Assembly (NCBI GenBank): GCA_030836155.1
Contig: JAURQI010000172.1
Span: forward strand, 1-37,461
DNA length: 37,461 nucleotides
Direction: 5' to 3'
DNA from: Crocinitomix sp.
GTDB taxonomy: Bacteria; Bacteroidota; Bacteroidia; Flavobacteriales_D; Crocinitomicaceae
A program made the position numbers and the translations under genes. The notes below the pieces were generated by a model. That model did not search any database. It saw only the letters and a program-made list of their open reading frames with translations, and was not told where the DNA came from. Below are positions 6,403 through 14,684 of the stretch, in pieces. Numbering within the stretch: position 1 is the first letter of the stretch; every line of letters begins with the position of its first letter.

Positions 6403-6433
6403 AAAAAAACCAAGCACATCTGCGCTTGGTTTT
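6403..6433 (-). terminator. terminator downstream of tRNA-Phe
   Basis: AAAACCAAGC/GCTTGGTTTT stem (6406-6415 with 6424-6433), 8-nt loop, seven T on the minus strand (6403-6409). The 16-base sequence CAATAAAAAAACCAAG on its flank occurs again at 6315-6330, suggesting that a terminator segment was duplicated. Confidence 0.7.
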
Positions 6434-6439
6434 CTTTTG

Positions 6440-6512
6440 TGGTGATAGAGGGATTTGAACCCCCGACACATGGATTTTCAGTCCATTGCTCTACCAACTG
6501 AGCTATATCACC
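6440..6512 (-). tRNA. tRNA-Phe (anticodon GAA)
   Basis: Minus-strand cloverleaf of 73 nt: acceptor GGTGATA/TATCACC, D-arm AGCTCAGTTGGTAGAGC, anticodon loop CTGAAAA with GAA, T-arm GGGGGTTCAAATCCCTC, discriminator A at 6440. The CCA end is not encoded (the next bases are CAA). A single tRNA with its own terminator. Confidence 0.97.
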
Positions 6513-6549
6513 GCCTTGTGTTTGCTTTACCTCTCGGAAAAGACAGGGG

Positions 6550-6557
6550 CAAAGATA
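6550..6557 (-). promoter_or_regulatory. -7 element of tRNA-Phe
   Basis: TATCTTTG on the minus strand, a full match to TANNTTTG, about 38 nt upstream of the mature tRNA 5' end, leaving a short trailer for RNase P removal. Confidence 0.5.
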
Positions 6558-6631
6558 GCAAGGAATTTTAAAGAGCCATACATTTGACAATAATTTTTTA
6601 GAAAATTTAAGGGCATTCAATAAATTGTGTG

Positions 6632-6639
6632 CAATTTTG
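6632..6639 (+). promoter_or_regulatory. -7-like element directly upstream of coaX
   Basis: CAATTTTG (7 of 8 to TANNTTTG) ending 4 nt before the ATG at 6644. The 12 bases TTTTGCTGCATG are identical to those at the start of the third DjlA-like gene (minus strand, ATG at 34717). Confidence 0.4.
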
Positions 6640-6643
6640 CTGC

Positions 6644-7387
6644 ATGAATCTGATTATTGATCAGGGAAATACAGCAACAAAGGCCGCATTATTTGAAGGT
6701 GGAATTCTTAAAACAAAAGTGATATATGCAAAAAAGGATATTCACCGTTTGGAAGATTGGATTGCCCAAAATTGTCAGTCAGATACGAATGTTTTGTGGA
6801 GTTCAGTGACCAATCAACCCATCAAAATCAATTCAAAAAAAATATTATGTCTCACGTCAACCACACCGTTGCCAATAGAGAATGAATATGAGACGCCAGA
6901 AACATTAGGCAAAGATAGAATAGCCAATGCGGTTGCGATATGGAGTAAGACTAAGAATAATAGTGCTCTATGCATTGATATGGGTACTTGCATCAAGTAT
7001 GATTTGGTGGTTGAAAACGCTTATAAAGGGGGGAATATTAGTCCTGGGATGGTCATGCGGTATAAAGCATTAAACGTATTTACCGATCAGCTGCCCGAAA
7101 TCATGCCAAATCAAGCTATTTTTGAAAATAATTTTCCTGAATATGGAATTTCCACTGCAACAAGCATCATTAATGGAGTGCAGCAAGCGATAGTGCATGA
7201 AGTAAATGGATTTGTAGCGCGTTATCAAGAGCGATTTGGTCCCTTAACAATTTTTATGAGCGGTGGGGACGCTAAATTCTTTGATAAAGCGTTTAAAAAA
7301 GGCATCTTTGCATTTTCAGTTAAATACTGGGAGGACCTCACCTTGTGTGGTTTGAATGAAATACTTGAATATAATGTCAAATCTTAG
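6644..7387 (+). CDS. coaX: type III pantothenate kinase
   Basis: Phosphorylates pantothenate, the first step of coenzyme A synthesis. 247 residues. The ATG at 6644 gives the family N-terminus MNLIIDQGNTATKAALFEG (phosphate-binding D-x-GNT). TLGKDRIANAVA, CIDMGTCIKYD (the second acidic/GT motif) and GGNISPGMVMRYKAL follow in CoaX order. The frame is open to a GTG at 6629, but that codon lies upstream of the expected transcription start. The end overlaps the next gene by 14 nt, and coaX heads a five-gene run to 11011. Confidence 0.92.
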   Translation: MNLIIDQGNTATKAALFEGGILKTKVIYAKKDIHRLEDWIAQNCQSDTNVLWSSVTNQPIKINSKKILCLTSTTPLPIENEYETPETLGKDRIANAVAIWSKTKNNSALCIDMGTCIKYDLVVENAYKGGNISPGMVMRYKALNVFTDQLPEIMPNQAIFENNFPEYGISTATSIINGVQQAIVHEVNGFVARYQERFGPLTIFMSGGDAKFFDKAFKKGIFAFSVKYWEDLTLCGLNEILEYNVKS

Positions 7388-8840
7388 ATATACGATTTTG
7401 TTACTGGCACTGGTTCTGTCCATGGGTTCATGGGCGCAGAAAGGTTCAAAATCACCATACAGCACATACGGATTAGGTGAACTAAATCGAGAAGGGTATG
7501 CGTCTTTTGCGGGAATGGGAGGAACAGCTCTTGGAGCAACGGATTCAGCTATTGTCAATTCCATGAATCCTGCATCATATGCATACATCGGAAGAAGCTT
7601 ACCTGTATTTCAATTGGGTATGAACGGGCGCTTGTCTCAGTTCTCTACTATAGATCAAACAACCAATCAACAACATTTTGGTTTAAATCAATTTCAATTG
7701 GCTTTGCCCATTAAGAAACATTGGGGAGCTGGAATTGGAATCAAGCCTTATTCATTTAAAGGGTACACCATAACGAATTATACAATTGAAGATGAAGACA
7801 CAACTCAACTTGCGGTAAGCGAAGGTTCTGGTGGAGTTCGAATTGCAAATCTGGGTGTTTCATATCAGCCATTAGACTTCTCTAAAAAACATAATAAGTA
7901 TAGAAGTTACAAAGTGTATACTTCGGATTCAACCAGTAAAGTAGTTAAAGTCGATACGATAAAAGGGAACCGAATTAGTAGATTGTCATTAGGTGCTCAA
8001 GCGAATTATTTGTTCGGTACAGCCCAAAAGACGCGTTCAAGTGAATTCTTACCTTCATCAACCAGTATTTTTAATGCGCGCGCAGAGAGTGGCACGCGAC
8101 TTTCAGGATTGATGTATGAGTTGGGACTAAACTATCAGTTTGGGTTTGAATCTCCCGCATTATCAAACGTTCTATCGATTGGGGCAACGTTTAGTCCAGC
8201 CACAGAAGTACGAGCATACCAAGATTTGTATTCTTACTCATACGTTGGTAGTTTTTATAGAGGACAAAGTGTATCGGTCTTGGATACGATTGAATTCATT
8301 AGAGACAGCGAAGGGGTTATTTATAAACCACAATCAATAGGCGTTGGACTAGAATACCGTATTCGTCCTTTTAAATCAAGTTCTTTTATTCGTTTAACGG
8401 CAGATGTAAAACAAGAACAATGGTCGACTTTTTACACCCAATTTGATGAAACAACAGTTAACGGTGGATTAAGAGATCGAACATACCTTGGTTTGGGATT
8501 AGAATGGACACCATTATCAGGAACCTCTGTCTTGGATCAGGGGCAGTTTATGTCTAAGCTACATTACCGTTTTGGCTTCAGCTATACACAGACGGAATGG
8601 AATGTTGAGGGACTGGATGGAAATATGGTTGGAATTAATAATTATGGCATGAGTTTTGGACTAGGCATACCAGTCAGAGTTAATAATTCAAATACAAACA
8701 TTAACTTTGCAGCAAATTTGGGGAATTTAGGGACGACGGAAAATGGATTGATACAAGAACAATATGTCGGACTTTTTGTTGGATTATCAATCACACCTCT
8801 AAGCTCTAACCGCTGGTTTGTTAAAAGAAAGTATAATTAA
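7374..8840 (+). CDS. outer membrane barrel protein, FadL-like
   Basis: The start at 7374 gives signal peptide MSNLRYTILLLALVLSMGSWAQ; a longer start at 7356 only adds residues before it. The mature part (about 465 residues) begins with SPYSTYGLGELNREGYASFAGMGGTALG, the conserved opening of FadL/OmpP1-type Bacteroidota barrels, with NPASYAY soon after and many amphipathic strands to the end. Such proteins sit after coaX in other Bacteroidota (from memory), next to LPS transport genes. Substrate unknown. It overlaps coaX, so co-transcription is likely. Confidence 0.7.
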   Translation: MSNLRYTILLLALVLSMGSWAQKGSKSPYSTYGLGELNREGYASFAGMGGTALGATDSAIVNSMNPASYAYIGRSLPVFQLGMNGRLSQFSTIDQTTNQQHFGLNQFQLALPIKKHWGAGIGIKPYSFKGYTITNYTIEDEDTTQLAVSEGSGGVRIANLGVSYQPLDFSKKHNKYRSYKVYTSDSTSKVVKVDTIKGNRISRLSLGAQANYLFGTAQKTRSSEFLPSSTSIFNARAESGTRLSGLMYELGLNYQFGFESPALSNVLSIGATFSPATEVRAYQDLYSYSYVGSFYRGQSVSVLDTIEFIRDSEGVIYKPQSIGVGLEYRIRPFKSSSFIRLTADVKQEQWSTFYTQFDETTVNGGLRDRTYLGLGLEWTPLSGTSVLDQGQFMSKLHYRFGFSYTQTEWNVEGLDGNMVGINNYGMSFGLGIPVRVNNSNTNINFAANLGNLGTTENGLIQEQYVGLFVGLSITPLSSNRWFVKRKYN

Positions 8841-8864
8841 GAAATAAAAAATAGAACAAACAAC

Positions 8865-10190
8865 ATGAAACTCAAAGGAATAATTGGATCAATAGTCTTG
8901 ACACTCTTTATAGGGAGTGTATCATTCGCTCAGGATTCTACATCTTCCGATTCAGATGATTGTGGAAAATACCGAAGTCTTTATTTTCAGTATTTGAAAC
9001 AAAAAATGTATCAAGATGCTGCTAATTTTTGGAATAAAGCTTGGGAATATTGTGGAAATGAAGGTTCAGATGCAAAATTCTTTACTAACGGACGATACAT
9101 CTATTCTAAATTAATGCGCGAAGATGGCGTAACTGAGGAGCAAGAAAAAGCTCTAAACGATACGCTTTACACTATTTTCGAAGCACGAATGAAGATAGAA
9201 AATGACCCAGAGTGGACAGCTGATTACGGATCTGCATTGGTTTCTAACAAATCGAAAGATTTTGCAAAAATTGATTCTTTGTTCGCAGCAAGTATCCCAG
9301 TATTAAAAAGTGATGCAAAGTCTTCGCACGTAAAAAAATACTTCCAGCACTTAATTAACAAATATAATGAAGCGCCTGCAGAGGAGAAAGAAGACGCACG
9401 AACAATCGTTATTGAAGAATATATTGTATTGTCTGAATATGTAGGAACAGCTACTAAAAAGGCGATGGAAGCTGAGGATGAAAAAGAAGTGCAGCGTCAA
9501 AAAGGTGCTCAAGCATTCTTAGACAAATACTTCTTGAAGATTGCTCAAGATTGTGCAGTATTAGAAGGTGTATTTGAGAAAAAGCTGGCTAGCTTACCAA
9601 CCGATAAGGACGCGAAGAAAAAGAAGGTTGAGAATTATCTGAATCTTTTAGATCAAAAGAATTGTCAGTCGACTGCAGTTTATGGTCAATTCGTAGACAC
9701 TTTGATTAGTGTTGACCCTACAGCTTCGGCATACTATTTTGGTGGAAGCTATGCTTTAAAGAACGATAACATTTCTAAGGCAGCAAATTATTTTGGAAAA
9801 GCGGTTGAATTAGAAGGTGAAGGTGAAAACAAAGACAAGTATTTATATAGCTTAGCAAGTACACAATACTCGCAAGGATCTTATAAATCTGCTTTTAGAA
9901 CAGCGAAACAAGTAGAAGGAGAGTATAAAGGTGATGCACTATATATCTGTGCAAATTCAATTGCTGCAACAGCAAACAGCTGTGGTACATCAACACTAGA
10001 GCGTAAAGCAAACTTCTGGTTAGCGAATGATTATATCAATCGTGCCATTGCAGCAGGTAAAGAAGGTGTGAGTAGCAGTAAATATTTGAGCAGCGCACCG
10101 ACAAGTACTGAGGCATTTGGAGAAGGTGTTTCGGCTGGAGCATCAATCAACTGCTCTTGTTGGGGAGAAAGCACAACAGCTCGATTTTAA
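8865..10190 (+). CDS. periplasmic TPR-repeat protein, function unknown
   Basis: 441 residues with a clear signal peptide (cleavage after VSFAQ, about residue 23). The rest is almost wholly alpha-helical with TPR-like pairs, for example SAYYFGGSYALKNDNISKAANYFGKAVELEG and YLYSLASTQYSQGSYKSAFRTAKQVEG near residues 290-350. It has about ten cysteines, several in the last 100 residues (CSCWG at the end), consistent with disulfides. It lies between a barrel gene and lptC, which suggests an envelope-assembly role, but I do not recognise a named family. Confidence 0.65.
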   Translation: MKLKGIIGSIVLTLFIGSVSFAQDSTSSDSDDCGKYRSLYFQYLKQKMYQDAANFWNKAWEYCGNEGSDAKFFTNGRYIYSKLMREDGVTEEQEKALNDTLYTIFEARMKIENDPEWTADYGSALVSNKSKDFAKIDSLFAASIPVLKSDAKSSHVKKYFQHLINKYNEAPAEEKEDARTIVIEEYIVLSEYVGTATKKAMEAEDEKEVQRQKGAQAFLDKYFLKIAQDCAVLEGVFEKKLASLPTDKDAKKKKVENYLNLLDQKNCQSTAVYGQFVDTLISVDPTASAYYFGGSYALKNDNISKAANYFGKAVELEGEGENKDKYLYSLASTQYSQGSYKSAFRTAKQVEGEYKGDALYICANSIAATANSCGTSTLERKANFWLANDYINRAIAAGKEGVSSSKYLSSAPTSTEAFGEGVSAGASINCSCWGESTTARF

Positions 10191-10199
10191 TAGAAAGCG

Positions 10200-10778
10200 T
10201 TGATTTTTAATCGGCCAAATAGCATAAAATTAATATACATTCCTGCCATTTTTATGGTGGGAATGTTTTTTTCATGTGAGAATGATTTAGAGACTATTAC
10301 CACTGTAACGACAACGGATGATACACCTTCGGAGGTGGTTAATGAGATGCATACTTTATACTCAGACTCTGGCGTGGTAATCTATGAAATCATTACACAA
10401 CGGATGGAGAAATTTGAGGAACCAGAGGAGAAAACAATTTTTAAAGATGGATTTCAAGTCAATTTTTTCGGAGAAAAAGACTCTATAGTTTCAAGACTAA
10501 CGGCAGAATATGCCGAAATTAGAGATAAGGAAAATCAAATCGTCGCTCGTAATAATGTTATCTTTACGAACTTTGAAAAAGAACAAACCCTGGAAACGGA
10601 GGAGTTATATTGGGACCAAGCAGCAAAACGAGTACGAACAGATAAGCAATTTCATATAATAGGAAAAGAGACAGAAGTATGGGGCTATGGCCTAAGTACT
10701 GATGAAAAATTCAGAGAATATGAAGCACATAAAGTTCGCGTTGAAAAACAAATTAATAATAACGACACCTTGCAATGA
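10200..10778 (+). CDS. lptC: LPS export ABC transporter periplasmic protein LptC
   Basis: LptC links the inner-membrane LptBFG transporter to the periplasmic LptA bridge in LPS export. The 192-residue product has a lipoprotein signal (MFFSC, lipobox Cys about residue 26), then the LptC pattern of short strands: TLYSDSGVVIYEIITQRMEKF, DGFQVNFFGEKDSIVSRLTAEYAEIRD, NVIFTNFEKEQTLETEELYWDQAAKRV. It starts with TTG at 10200; the first in-frame ATG (10254) would cut the signal peptide in half. It overlaps the next gene by 4 nt (ATGA). Confidence 0.85.
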   Translation: MIFNRPNSIKLIYIPAIFMVGMFFSCENDLETITTVTTTDDTPSEVVNEMHTLYSDSGVVIYEIITQRMEKFEEPEEKTIFKDGFQVNFFGEKDSIVSRLTAEYAEIRDKENQIVARNNVIFTNFEKEQTLETEELYWDQAAKRVRTDKQFHIIGKETEVWGYGLSTDEKFREYEAHKVRVEKQINNNDTLQ

Positions 10779-11011
10779 GCAGTTTAGCAAAAGTAAATTC
10801 GATTCTTGAAAAGTTCTGGTGGGCAATGACGGTTGCTACCTTTATTTTAGTCTTAGTAATGGCAATCATGCGAGGCTTTCATAAATGGGCTTTCTATTTC
10901 CTAGTTCCGGTATTAACCATTTTGATGGCTTTGATGCGCAGATTTATGCGTAAAAAGTTAGAGAAAAGTGAAGCTGAAAAAGCAAATCGCGAAGCTGAAT
11001 CTAAGAAGTAG
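10775..11011 (+). CDS. small two-helix membrane protein
   Basis: 78 residues: two hydrophobic helices (about 15-31 and 38-54) joined by GFHKWA, then a strongly basic/acidic helical tail (RRFMRKKLEKSEAEKANREAESKK) that should be cytoplasmic. The ATGA overlap with lptC points to translational coupling. Small proteins of this kind follow lptC in related bacteria (from memory); their function is unknown. The stop codon directly abuts that of the opposing gene, with no base between. Confidence 0.75.
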   Translation: MSSLAKVNSILEKFWWAMTVATFILVLVMAIMRGFHKWAFYFLVPVLTILMALMRRFMRKKLEKSEAEKANREAESKK

Positions 11012-12556
11012 TTATTGCTTCGGGCGCGTCGCAAAGACCCGTCTGTTTTTACCATTTTCACCGTATAAAAAGAATCGGTTGTCGTCTATTTGATAACTCT
11101 GTCGTGGGCGTAATGTGAAGCTATTATTGCTATCCACAAAGACTCCTCTAGCCTGAATTCCGTCTGGGTTAATCCGCACATAGGAAATTTGGAATCGGCG
11201 ATTATTGTACAAACTGCGGTAGCCAAAATAATCGGTGAGTTCTAGTTCATTGTTGCGGTCCGAATCATTAAAAAACAAATACATTGACATATCATTCTTC
11301 ATTGCGGCAAAAGAGGAATAATAACCATAGTCATTAATGCTTTGTTGATACTTGGGGACCTTCTCTGTCCATAAATGATGACCATTGGCATCAAAATAAG
11401 CAACGATTATCGAGTTGTAATTATAGTTCTCGGTTGTGGTTGTAATATTTGTTCTAGGGTCATAATTACGCTCTGTAAAGTGGTAAAAATGCTCGCCCAC
11501 GAGGAAATAAGAATCATCTGAAAGTAAAATGCAATCCCGCAAGGAGATGTCATCCAATTCTTTCATCTTTTCAGCTTTTTTAGGTTCTGCAAATTTCTGG
11601 TAAAATGCACGTTTGTATTTATAATAAGTAGAATTTACTACCGTCATTTCTGAAGATAGATGCAAGGTGAAAACACCATTGATCGAAGCCCGTCTGGTTT
11701 CGTTCATAAAACCATTGATGACTAATTCATGTTTAGAATTGAATTGCATTGAAATGCCATTTATCCATCGGTTTCGTATGCGGATATCAAACTCCTTCAA
11801 TAATTTTTTATTAGGATCATAACCCCAAACAGCATATTTATGATTGAGTAAATCCGTATTGTCTTGTCGCGTAGATCCTTTGTCAAATCCATAATCACAT
11901 AATAAATATACAGGCGCTTCTAACGAATAGTGTACCTGTTCTAATGTCATGTTTTGTAGAGAGACAGGGGACTTAACCGTATTTGACCAGCGGACATTTC
12001 CATTTCGTTCAATTGCTTTTAAACCAATGGACTGCTCGAAAATATTTTCGAATTGATTATGGGTGGCAATTAAGAATCCATCTTTTTCAATCGGTTCAGT
12101 TACTAAATACTTTTCATCAGACTCAAGTGTGTCAATAATTTTTTCCTCAATAAGCTCGCCATATTCATTAAAAATTTCGATATAAATAAGCCGGTGAGAA
12201 GCCTTGAGTGCATTTAAAGTTGAAAAGAGAAAGATTTGATTGTCCTGAAAGAATATTTCATTTGGCTCATTGTAATAATTATCATCAATTACACGAAAAA
12301 GATCTTTAGAGTCAACCAAGGAAAGATCACCGATATGAAATCGTCTTAGATTTAATTCTTGCTTTTTTCTGTTGATCGCTATATAATCAACAGCAAATAG
12401 TGTTTGCGCATTCTGCCCTAAAAAACCAGAAAAATTACTTTTCCTTGGGGTGTTAAATATATCGCCTTTTTCTAAATCCCCTAATCCAGATGTTTTGCCT
12501 TGTCCGTATCCGAACAATACAAATAACAGCGTTATGGAAAAAAGGGCTAGTTTCAT
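11012..12556 (-). CDS. unrecognised secreted protein, possible beta-propeller
   Basis: 514 residues with a signal peptide (MKLALFSITLLFVLFGYGQ). I do not recognise a family. The mature part is rich in short strands with aromatic and Asp/Asn residues and repeated phrases such as DDSYFLVGEHFYHF, DDNRFFLYGENGKNRR and SKHELVINGFMNE, resembling propeller blades that report a value. No sorting domain ends the protein, so it is probably periplasmic or surface-bound by other means. Its ATG overlaps the rlmN stop by 4 nt, so it is expressed with rlmN. Confidence 0.6.
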   Translation of the reverse strand: MKLALFSITLLFVLFGYGQGKTSGLGDLEKGDIFNTPRKSNFSGFLGQNAQTLFAVDYIAINRKKQELNLRRFHIGDLSLVDSKDLFRVIDDNYYNEPNEIFFQDNQIFLFSTLNALKASHRLIYIEIFNEYGELIEEKIIDTLESDEKYLVTEPIEKDGFLIATHNQFENIFEQSIGLKAIERNGNVRWSNTVKSPVSLQNMTLEQVHYSLEAPVYLLCDYGFDKGSTRQDNTDLLNHKYAVWGYDPNKKLLKEFDIRIRNRWINGISMQFNSKHELVINGFMNETRRASINGVFTLHLSSEMTVVNSTYYKYKRAFYQKFAEPKKAEKMKELDDISLRDCILLSDDSYFLVGEHFYHFTERNYDPRTNITTTTENYNYNSIIVAYFDANGHHLWTEKVPKYQQSINDYGYYSSFAAMKNDMSMYLFFNDSDRNNELELTDYFGYRSLYNNRRFQISYVRINPDGIQARGVFVDSNNSFTLRPRQSYQIDDNRFFLYGENGKNRRVFATRPKQ

Positions 12557-13626
12557 TTCAGTGTACGTTCTTTTAACGCAATAGCTCCATTTTTATTGGC
12601 TAATTGACCGCAGGCTGCATCTATGTCTTTACCGCGGCTGCGCCTCACATTAACAACCAGATTAAGTGATTCCAAAAAATTTGCAAACTGATCGACTTTT
12701 TGTTGATCGGCTTGCTCAAATTCACCGTCATCAATTGGGTTATACTCGATGATATTAATTTTCACAGGTACATTTTTGCAAAAGTCAGCCAATTCGCGGG
12801 CATCTTTTAATGAGTCATTAAAGTCTTTGAAAATGATATACTCAAAAGTGACACGCGAGCCAGTTTGATCATAAAAATAGCGTAAAGCATCTGCTAAAAC
12901 CTCCAAATTATTGGTGTCATTGATTTCCATGATTTCTGTTCGCTTGATATCGTTGGCAGCATGAAGCGATAAAGCCAAATTAAATTTCACCTCATCGTCT
13001 CCCATTTTCCGAATCATTTTAGCAATGCCTGCCGTTGATACCGTGATCCGCTTTGGCGAAATTCCAAGTCCAATTGGAGATGTGATTTTATCGATACCGG
13101 CGATCATCTGTTTGTAGTTCAATAAAGGCTCGCCCATACCCATGAAAACGATGTTGGATAAAGGTTGACCAAATTTCTTTTCTGATAAGGCCGTCAGCAA
13201 CATCACCTGATCGTAAATTTCGCCGGGACTCAAGTTGCGCATCAATTTTAAACGTCCAGTTGCACAGAATTTACACGCTAAACTGCAGCCAACTTGAGAG
13301 GAGATGCAGGCCGTCACGCGATTAGTGGTTGGAATAAGAACGCCTTCAGTAACATGGCCGTCCCACGTTTTAAAAGCACATTTTACGGTGCCATCATTGC
13401 TGTGTTGTTCATCTGAAATATGAAGTCCATCAATAAAATAACGTTCATTCAAAAAATGCTGAACTTTGGTTGAAATATTGTGCATGTCACCGAATGTATG
13501 CGCACCATTTTTCCAAATCCATTCGTAAACCTGTTTTGCACGGAATTTTTTCTCGCCTTCTTCAACCAGCAAATCTATTAATTCCTCCTGCTCCAGGTTT
13601 CTGATATTTTTCTTTTCGTTCTTCAT
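12553..13626 (-). CDS. rlmN: 23S rRNA (A2503-C2) / tRNA (A37-C2) methyltransferase
   Basis: Radical SAM enzyme that methylates C2 of A2503 in 23S rRNA and A37 in some tRNAs. 357 residues from the ATG at 13626 (an upstream TTG is also in frame). The [4Fe-4S] triad C114-x3-C118-x2-C121 lies in CSLACKFCATG; GMGEPLLNY and the conserved C-terminal cysteine 339 (AACGQLA) that forms the methyl carrier are present. First gene of a two-gene transcript. A weak -7 element TAACTTTA lies at 13642-13649. Confidence 0.95.
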   Translation of the reverse strand: MKNEKKNIRNLEQEELIDLLVEEGEKKFRAKQVYEWIWKNGAHTFGDMHNISTKVQHFLNERYFIDGLHISDEQHSNDGTVKCAFKTWDGHVTEGVLIPTTNRVTACISSQVGCSLACKFCATGRLKLMRNLSPGEIYDQVMLLTALSEKKFGQPLSNIVFMGMGEPLLNYKQMIAGIDKITSPIGLGISPKRITVSTAGIAKMIRKMGDDEVKFNLALSLHAANDIKRTEIMEINDTNNLEVLADALRYFYDQTGSRVTFEYIIFKDFNDSLKDARELADFCKNVPVKINIIEYNPIDDGEFEQADQQKVDQFANFLESLNLVVNVRRSRGKDIDAACGQLANKNGAIALKERTLK

Positions 13627-13816
13627 ATGCAATTCCGATGGTAAAGTTAACCAAAACCCGTGTGATATAATACCAACCGTTCATCTTTATCCTCTACGGT
13701 AAGTCAAAATATAAAAAGTTAAATTCTTTTTATGGAATCTCAAGAAGCCATACATCTAATTAGTGAACGACAAATCAAAACGCGTTGAAAGTTCATTAAT
13801 CTTTAAAATAAATAAT

Positions 13817-14533
13817 ATGAAAATTAAATTAGCACTTACATTAGTCGCCGCGCTTTGTGTGCAATTCTTGAGCGCTCAGGGTGGACTCGGAACCATAAGC
13901 GGTTCTGTTTACCAACAAGATGATTCAACAACAACTATTCCACTTGCCCGAATGTGGGTAGAGACCAATAGCGGAAATCGCTATGCAAAGTCAGACTTAG
14001 ACGGAAAGTATAAAATAGATGCTTTGCAACCAGGTGTTTACAACCTATATGTGGCCAAAGATTCATATGACACGGTTATGGTTTCAAATATTGACGTCGC
14101 TCCTGACGGAATTAGTACAGTAAATCCATATGTGACACAGAATAATTTGCTAGGTTATGTTGAAGTCACATACACGAGACCTTTAGTGGAGAAAGACATC
14201 CCAAAACTAAAAATACCAGTTGAGGATATTGAACACTCGCCATTTATTAGAGACCCCAAAGGTTTGATTGCAGGGACGAGTTCTGATATTCAACAAGTAG
14301 AAGGCACGAATGAAATTATCGTTCGCGGCTCGCGACCAGGAGATGCCATTTATTATGTGGATGGAGTTAAGTCCAACGATATCGGCAGCTTACCTGGGAT
14401 TTCACTGCAAGGATTAGAGGCGTATACAGGTGGTATTCCAGCCAAGTATGGCGATACTACTGGTGGTGTGATTATTCTTGAGACGAAAAGTTATTTTGAC
14501 CTTTATTATGCCTGGAAGGCAACCCAAAACTAA
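13817..14533 (+). CDS. carboxypeptidase-regulatory plus TonB-plug protein without a barrel
   Basis: 238 residues from the ATG at 13817, with signal peptide MKIKLALTLVAALCVQFLSAQ. A transthyretin-like regulatory domain (about 25-110: GTISGSVYQQDD... LDGKYKIDALQPGVYNLYV) is followed by a TonB-receptor plug (about 140-225: EGTNEIIVRGSRPGDAIYYVDG, then YTGGIPAKYGDTTGGVIILETK). In a normal SusC/TonB receptor the plug leads into a 22-strand barrel of 500 or more residues. Here a stop follows 12 residues later and a strong terminator comes next, with no barrel in any frame. It may be a free-standing periplasmic plug protein; function unknown. Confidence 0.75.
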   Translation: MKIKLALTLVAALCVQFLSAQGGLGTISGSVYQQDDSTTTIPLARMWVETNSGNRYAKSDLDGKYKIDALQPGVYNLYVAKDSYDTVMVSNIDVAPDGISTVNPYVTQNNLLGYVEVTYTRPLVEKDIPKLKIPVEDIEHSPFIRDPKGLIAGTSSDIQQVEGTNEIIVRGSRPGDAIYYVDGVKSNDIGSLPGISLQGLEAYTGGIPAKYGDTTGGVIILETKSYFDLYYAWKATQN

Positions 14534-14554
14534 AATTTTGTTTTTTTTCATGGG

Positions 14555-14587
14555 AAACGAGTTGTCACTTTGGCAGCTCGTTTTTTT
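14555..14587 (+). terminator. terminator of the plug-only gene
   Basis: 12-bp stem with two GU pairs (14555-14566 with 14572-14583), 5-nt loop, seven T (14581-14587). Confidence 0.8.
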
Positions 14588-14673
14588 GCGTTTAGACTAG
14601 AAAATAGTTTCCTTATGCCTGTCTTTTTGCGTAAAAAAAGGCTTTTAAGGACGTACATCTCATGAACATTTCG

Positions 14674-14681
14674 TAAATTTG
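14674..14681 (+). promoter_or_regulatory. -7 element of the HU/SPOR gene
   Basis: TAAATTTG, a full match to TANNTTTG, ending 3 nt before the GTG at 14685. It overlaps the alternative TTG start at 14679, which it therefore argues against. Confidence 0.45.
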
Positions 14682-14684
14682 ATT

